Below are positions 59,819-64,000 of a DNA stretch of 64,000 bases, in pieces. Within the stretch, counting starts at the first letter, position 1, and each line of letters opens with the position of its first letter. The notes beneath the pieces are model-generated. The model searched no databases. It was not told the DNA's origin and was given only the letters and a program-made list of their open reading frames with translations. This stretch comes from UBA4486 sp041984885. Its GTDB lineage: Bacteria > Pseudomonadota > Gammaproteobacteria > Eutrophobiales > Eutrophobiaceae. Both the position numbers and the translations under genes were made by a program. The stretch spans positions 1-64,000 of the forward strand of contig JBHIXH010000011.1 of NCBI GenBank assembly GCA_041984885.1, given 5' to 3'.

Positions 59819-61664
59819 CCACACTGACCTGTGGCGTTCCATCAATAAACTGTGCCCAGGTCAGATAGCGTTGTAACTTTCCCTGCTCGGCGATGTACAA
59901 ATCGCCAGTGGCTCCATTAAATCGTTGTGAGGGGTCCGTTGCCAGTGTCGCCAGCGACGGGATCACGGCATACGCGTCATAACCGAGCGCGTACAAACGC
60001 TCGTATTGACCTGCCAGAGCAGGCCAGTTGTTATTGATCACGGTTTTAGTCGCGACATGATCATAATCCGGATTCAGGTTCCAGGGGATATCGGCAAACC
60101 GGATATGGTTCATGTCCGCATCGCGAACCGGATTCGGTTGGCCGGTATATATATGCGATGTCGCATAGACCGGGATATCGGCCGCGCGTAAAAAACGGAT
60201 GTGCGGCATGACCTGGCGGGCAATGGCCGGTCGGCTGGCGATAAAAATAAAGTCGGCATCCTGTCGCCGCCGTTCCTCGCTGTGGATACTCCGGTTCAGC
60301 GTAGCACGTAATTCCTGGGCGCGTTGCTTGCTCTCATCGGTATTCAGCAGCTTGCGAATCGGTTCGGACAGATCTTCCGTTTCGTCGGTATAGCTGGTGG
60401 CTTCCAGAAGGACACCGCCCAGTTGTTGCCAGCGTTGTTGAAACGCCTGCAGCAGGCGGCTACCCCATTCGTCCCCGGTCGTGATTGCGAGTGCGCGGAT
60501 GTGGCCATCAAACATGGCGCGCTCGGCGACCTGTTCGGCTTCGTTCTCCGGTGACAGGGCAAACTGAAAGAAATTTTTACCCGGTTGTACCTGTTCCAGG
60601 CTGATGTCGTTCACATTGCCATCATAGTAATTCAGCACCAGTGTCGGTTTTTCCAGCCTGGTTTGCAGTAACAGCGTTTCTATCGCCGGTTTTTCCAGCG
60701 GGCCAATGACAAACTCGGCACCTTCGTTAATGGCGCGTTGATAATTTTCGACGACGTTCAGACTGTCGGTGTTGTAAAAACGTAAATTCGATTTATTGTC
60801 GTTGCCCTGGTGCCAGGCTGCCATCAGTCCATCGCGTATCGCCCGTGAGGCATCACGAAAACGTCCACTCATCGGTAACAGCACCGCAATGTTGGCGGGT
60901 CGGCTGCTGAAACTGACGCTGGCTTCGATTAGTTCCGGGATGACAGACGTGATCGCCCGGTGGCCGGGATAACGTGCCTGCCAGTCATTGATGACGGCCT
61001 GCAGGTTCCGGGTATTGCTGATATGCGCTTGATACAGCAGGGCCAGTTCAACCCAGGCCAGGCCGCGCTCGCCAACGTGACTGCGCAGATTGGTCAGTTC
61101 ATCTGCCGAATGTTCACTCAGGGATTGCCATAAGGCTTTGTCGTTGACCGCGGTTTCGGTCAGATGACTGAGTGCAAGCCGATCTTTTAACTCGTCCTGT
61201 CTCAGGCCAAGCTGGTCAAACGCCTCCGCCCGGGTCTGGTGATAGGCCCCGAGCAGGTGTTGCGGTGTATTCCCCGGAGGGGTAATCGAGAGTCGTTCGA
61301 TCGCTGCCCTGGCGTCGCCCTGTGCCAGGCGAATTTTGGCCAGTAATACCGTCTTTTGCAGGTTTTCTATTGGTTGTTCATCGGTGGTAACCGTTGCCAG
61401 CACCTGTTCGGCCTGTGCCGTATCGTTCGCCTGGAAAAACGCGGCCGCCGCCTTCAATCGATACGAAACGGCCTTATCCGGCGCTTGTTCCGCCAGCGAC
61501 AGGTAGTGATCGGCCGCAACCAGGTAATCGGCGCGGTTGATCGCCGCCTGCGCTTCCAGCTCCATGGCAGCGATTTCCTCAGCGCGTTCGGAACGGGTCT
61601 GGCTGGATGGACCACAAGCGGCAAGCGCGAGTATGAGACAGGTGAACAGACAGCGGTGATACAT
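59805..61664 (-). CDS. lpoA: Penicillin-binding protein activator LpoA
   Basis: Outer-membrane lipoprotein that reaches through the periplasm to activate PBP1A. The 619-residue product has a lipoprotein signal with LAAC (Cys17), an N-terminal TPR-like helical domain (about 25-245) and a C-terminal domain of the periplasmic-binding fold (about 255-600; IAVLLPMSGRFRDASRAIRDGL, VIGPLEKPAIETLL). The ATG at 61662-61664 fits the signal peptide. It is divergent from rsmI, with 56 nt between starts, as in other gammaproteobacteria. Confidence 0.93.
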   Translation of the reverse strand: MYHRCLFTCLILALAACGPSSQTRSERAEEIAAMELEAQAAINRADYLVAADHYLSLAEQAPDKAVSYRLKAAAAFFQANDTAQAEQVLATVTTDEQPIENLQKTVLLAKIRLAQGDARAAIERLSITPPGNTPQHLLGAYHQTRAEAFDQLGLRQDELKDRLALSHLTETAVNDKALWQSLSEHSADELTNLRSHVGERGLAWVELALLYQAHISNTRNLQAVINDWQARYPGHRAITSVIPELIEASVSFSSRPANIAVLLPMSGRFRDASRAIRDGLMAAWHQGNDNKSNLRFYNTDSLNVVENYQRAINEGAEFVIGPLEKPAIETLLLQTRLEKPTLVLNYYDGNVNDISLEQVQPGKNFFQFALSPENEAEQVAERAMFDGHIRALAITTGDEWGSRLLQAFQQRWQQLGGVLLEATSYTDETEDLSEPIRKLLNTDESKQRAQELRATLNRSIHSEERRRQDADFIFIASRPAIARQVMPHIRFLRAADIPVYATSHIYTGQPNPVRDADMNHIRFADIPWNLNPDYDHVATKTVINNNWPALAGQYERLYALGYDAYAVIPSLATLATDPSQRFNGATGDLYIAEQGKLQRYLTWAQFIDGTPQVSVDATP

Positions 61665-61720
61665 GATTACAAAGTCAATATGATAGATTGTTCGACTAAG
61701 GTAGCGAACCGGGGTTTCAT

Positions 61721-62560
61721 GTGTCAAACAAATCAGGCAGCTTGTATATCGTCGCCACGCCGATCGGAAATTTGCAGGATCTGAGCCCGCGTGCGGTGGC
61801 CACGTTACAGCAAGCCAGCCTGATACTGGCCGAAGACACACGGCACAGCCGCACCTTGATGCAGGCCTATTCTATCTCGACGCCATTAAAATCGTGTCAC
61901 GAGCACAATGAAGAACAACAGATTGAAGCCGTTATCGCGCGAATAAGCTCGGGCGAGGACCTGGCATTGATTTCCGATGCCGGTACTCCGTTGATCTGCG
62001 ACCCCGGGTATCGACTGGTGGCAGAGGCAAGCCGCGCCGGCATCAAGGTGATACCGATTCCCGGGCCTTCAGCCTGTATCACGGCGTTGTCGGCTTCCGG
62101 CTTGCCCAGTGATCGGTTCTTTTTTCAGGGCTACCTGCCATCGAAATCTGTGGCACGGCGTAAAACGTTGCAGGCGATCGCCGGTGAGACCGCGACCGTC
62201 ATTTTTTACGAGGTGCCGCATCGTATTCAGGCGAGCCTGGCCGATGCGATTGCGACACTGGGCGATGATCGACCGGCGACGCTGGTCCGTGAATTAACGA
62301 AAAAATTTGAGGAAATCCACAGTGGTAGCCTGCAAAGCTGTCAAGCCTGGTTGAATGAAAAAGCGGAGAGGAGCAAGGGCGAGTTCGTATTTTTGATTGG
62401 TGGGGTCGCGGCGGTCGAACCGGAAATGATCGAAGCCGAAAGAATTCTGAAGATACTGATGCAGGATCTACCGAAACGCCAGGCCGCCGATCTGACTGCA
62501 CAGATCACCGGCGCGAAAAAAAATGTGTTGTACCAGCGCGCACTCGATCTGGATCAATAA
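61721..62560 (+). CDS. rsmI: 16S rRNA 2'-O-ribose C1402 methyltransferase RsmI
   Basis: Methylates the ribose of C1402 in the decoding centre. The 279-residue product is a tetrapyrrole-methylase-fold protein with LYIVATPIGNLQDLSPRA, LAEDTRHSRTLM, LISDAGTPLICDPGYRLV and PGPSACITALSASGLPSDRF (each within family blocks). The start is GTG at 61721. rnpB begins 32 nt after its end. Confidence 0.95.
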   Translation: MSNKSGSLYIVATPIGNLQDLSPRAVATLQQASLILAEDTRHSRTLMQAYSISTPLKSCHEHNEEQQIEAVIARISSGEDLALISDAGTPLICDPGYRLVAEASRAGIKVIPIPGPSACITALSASGLPSDRFFFQGYLPSKSVARRKTLQAIAGETATVIFYEVPHRIQASLADAIATLGDDRPATLVRELTKKFEEIHSGSLQSCQAWLNEKAERSKGEFVFLIGGVAAVEPEMIEAERILKILMQDLPKRQAADLTAQITGAKKNVLYQRALDLDQ

Positions 62561-62577
62561 AACATAACAGATTCGCT

Positions 62578-62583
62578 TATACT
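62578..62583 (+). promoter_or_regulatory. -10 box of the rnpB promoter
   Basis: TATACT 9 nt before the first base of the P1 stem, so transcription would start at or next to the mature 5' end. A clear -35 is not seen at 16-18 nt. Confidence 0.5.
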
Positions 62584-62592
62584 GGCGGGTTC

Positions 62593-62947
62593 GGGAGTTG
62601 GCCAGGTGATCGCTGCAGGACTGGATCCTGTAGAGGAAAGTCCGGGCTCCACAGGACAGGGCGCCAGATAACGTCTGGGCGATGTGAATCGACGGCCAGT
62701 GCAACAGAAAATATACCGCCTGCTTGTCAGGTAAGGGTGAAATGGTGCGGTAAGAGCGCACCGCGCGGCTGGTAACAGTTCGTGGCAGGGTAAACCCCGC
62801 CCGGAGCAAGGCCAAATAGGGGTTCAATGGTGCGGTCCGCACTGAACCCGGGTAGGCTGCTTGAGGTGTGCGGTGACGTACATCCCAGATGAATGATCAC
62901 CCGACCGGTTTACCGGTTTGACAGAACCCGGCTTATGGCCAACTCCC
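62593..62947 (+). ncRNA. rnpB: RNase P RNA, bacterial class A
   Basis: Catalytic RNA that trims tRNA 5' leaders. The ends pair perfectly (GGGAGTTGGCC with GGCCAACTCCC, helix P1). The conserved CR-I core GAGGAAAGTCCGGGCTCC, the AGGGTGAAA and GCGGTAAGAGCGCACCGC blocks, the P15 loop GGGTAAACCCC region with GGAGCAAGGCCAAATAGG, and CR-V ACAGAACCCGGCTTA are all present. P12 is very short (CCTG-CTTGT-CAGG), where E. coli has a long stem. It follows rsmI, as in most gammaproteobacteria. Confidence 0.97.
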
Positions 62948-63004
62948 GTCTCATTTCTGTCGCAACATTAAGCCAACTCACTGTCCACGCAGAGGACGAA
63001 GCAA

Positions 63005-63370
63005 ATGAAAGCATTGTTTACATCCTTCCCCGCTGCCGACTACGCGGCGAGCAAGCAGTTTTATGAACAGGTAGTTGGCTTGACCGTACTGGATGAATTT
63101 GTCGGCAAGCCGCATCGCTTCACCAATTACGACCTCGGCGGCATGATTTTAAAAGTCTATGAGTGGAAGGAAAAATATTATGGCAGCGGCCATTCCGGTC
63201 TGTTTATCGAGACGGATAAACTTGATAGCGTGGTAGAACGTATCCGGGCAGCCGGTGAAAAGACGACGGAGATCACCGTGCATGCCTGGGGTGGGCGCAG
63301 CAGTTCGATCACGGATCCGTTTGGCAATATTTTTGATCTTATCGATTCAGATCAAAAAGGTAATTTCTGA
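63005..63370 (+). CDS. VOC-family (glyoxalase-fold) protein
   Basis: A 121-residue single vicinal-oxygen-chelate domain: two beta-alpha-beta-beta-beta units with SFPAADYAASKQFYEQVVGL at the start and ITDPFGNIFDLID at the end. Metal ligand candidates are few, and the substrate cannot be told from sequence. It is close to small glyoxalase/bleomycin-resistance-like proteins. The position after rnpB is where mraZ and the cell-division cluster begin in Pseudomonas. It is convergent with trmJ, 3 nt apart. Confidence 0.8.
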   Translation: MKALFTSFPAADYAASKQFYEQVVGLTVLDEFVGKPHRFTNYDLGGMILKVYEWKEKYYGSGHSGLFIETDKLDSVVERIRAAGEKTTEITVHAWGGRSSSITDPFGNIFDLIDSDQKGNF

Positions 63371-63373
63371 GTT

Positions 63374-64000
63374 CTATGGCCGGGTTTTTTCCTGCACGCG
63401 CGCGAGGAAACCACGCAGTATGTTGTACTCGTTATTATCCAGCTGAGCGCGGTTAAACAAACGTTTCAAGCGACGCATCAAACGCCGCGGTTTTTCCGGG
63501 TCGTAAAAATTGATATCGGTCATCGTCTGTTGCAGATGCGCGTACAGCTTTTCCATTTCATCGTGTGTTGCCAATGGTGTTTTCAGTTCATCGTCGTGTT
63601 GTCGGCCCACCGTCATGTTCGCCATGATCTCATAGCAAATGATCTGAACCGCCGAGGCAATATTCAGTGAACTGTACTCCGGGTTCGCCGGGATGCGGAT
63701 CGCACGCTGACACAAATCCATTTCTTCATTCGTTAAACCGGACTGTTCGCGGCCAAACAGGATGGCGATATTGCCGGATGCACCTGCTTGCTGTATTTCG
63801 CTTGCTGTTTCGGCCGGCGTCAGAACCGGCCATTCGATGCTGCGTGCGCGGGCCGTTGTGCCATAGACCACGCTGCAATCGGCAATGGCCTCGGCCACCG
63901 AATCGACAACGCTGGCGTTTTGCAGGATATCATCCGCACCGGTTGCGCGCGCCGTGCATTCGGCACTCGGAAAACTTTTTGGCTGAACGAGAATTAATCG
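63374..64000 (-). CDS. trmJ: tRNA (cytidine/uridine-32) 2'-O-methyltransferase TrmJ, N-terminus cut
   Basis: SPOUT methyltransferase that modifies ribose 32 in tRNA. About 209 codons are visible and the N-terminal part runs off the window. Seen are the SPOUT blocks NIAILFGREQSGLTNEE and IPANPEYSSLNIASAVQIICYE, and the TrmJ C-terminal extension with LYAHLQQTMTDINFYDPEKPRRLMRRLKRLF in pieces. At the edge the frame reads LVQPKSFPSAECTARATGADDIL, the family's N-terminal half. The E. coli protein has 246 residues, so about 35-40 are missing. Confidence 0.92.
   Translation of the reverse strand, partial: RLILVQPKSFPSAECTARATGADDILQNASVVDSVAEAIADCSVVYGTTARARSIEWPVLTPAETASEIQQAGASGNIAILFGREQSGLTNEEMDLCQRAIRIPANPEYSSLNIASAVQIICYEIMANMTVGRQHDDELKTPLATHDEMEKLYAHLQQTMTDINFYDPEKPRRLMRRLKRLFNRAQLDNNEYNILRGFLARVQEKTRP

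Overview
This window is chromosomal core genome of a gammaproteobacterium. Evidence: LptF/LptG, SspA/SspB, IbaG-MurA, PilW-RodZ-HisS, holC-valS, class A RNase P RNA, and a gene order that closely follows the Pseudomonas stretch running from rsmI through sspBA, petCBA, algW and hisCDG to murA. No rRNA is present, so the genus cannot be named. The respiratory bc1 complex, a RegB/RegA redox system and a glucosylglycerate pathway suggest a free-living, respiring, probably salt-exposed organism. Two runs of ten N (12786-12795 and 34317-34326) mark contig joins. No CRISPR array or prophage is visible.

Layout. 1-4588 (minus): ndk, rlmN, pilW, rodZ and hisS, the last cut by the window edge. 4714-11711 (minus): one iron-sulfur operon, iscR-sufA-sufB-sufC-sufD-sufS-sufU-sufT plus a small Rieske protein, headed by a near-perfect IscR type 1 palindrome. 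11876-15866 (minus): glucosyl-3-phosphoglycerate synthase, its phosphatase and a GH13_18 sugar phosphorylase broken by an assembly gap beside an AT-rich piece that looks like the end of an insertion sequence. 15907-21782 (minus): cysE, valS, a small acidic protein, holC, pepA. 21913-24092 (plus): lptFG. Then an RDD membrane protein, a secreted DUF992 protein and tRNA-Glu(CUC) on the minus strand.

25659-30230 (plus): pcnB, folK, a deoxynucleoside kinase and panBCD. 30257-32037 (minus): regA and regB, divergent from a copper-receptor-like TonB channel. Then (plus) a double receiver protein whose first receiver lacks its phosphorylation site, a CinA-like protein and a CHAD protein. tRNA-Leu(CAA) follows on the minus strand. 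37496-44645 (plus): queA, tgt, yajC, secD, secF, pdxB, purN. 44720-52697 (plus): an RND lipid-type exporter, mlaC, ibaG, murA and hisG-hisD-hisC. A DegS/AlgW protease (minus) precedes petABC-sspA-sspB and a macro-domain protein (plus). 58198-61664 (minus): dolP, diaA, yraN, lpoA. Then rsmI, rnpB and a VOC protein (plus), and trmJ, cut by the right edge.

The most unusual feature is at the two tRNA genes. Each is preceded, on its own strand, by a second degenerate copy of the same tRNA. The 5' flank is kept, but the copy is broken at the same place, between the D-arm and the anticodon stem. The inserts (about 83 and 48 nt) share sequence blocks and carry short hairpins with AGGA in the loop. 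Other points of interest are an RND transporter paired with MlaC where mlaFEDB usually sits, the pseudo-receiver protein, and a recurring promoter type with a perfect -10 box and a GC-rich discriminator.
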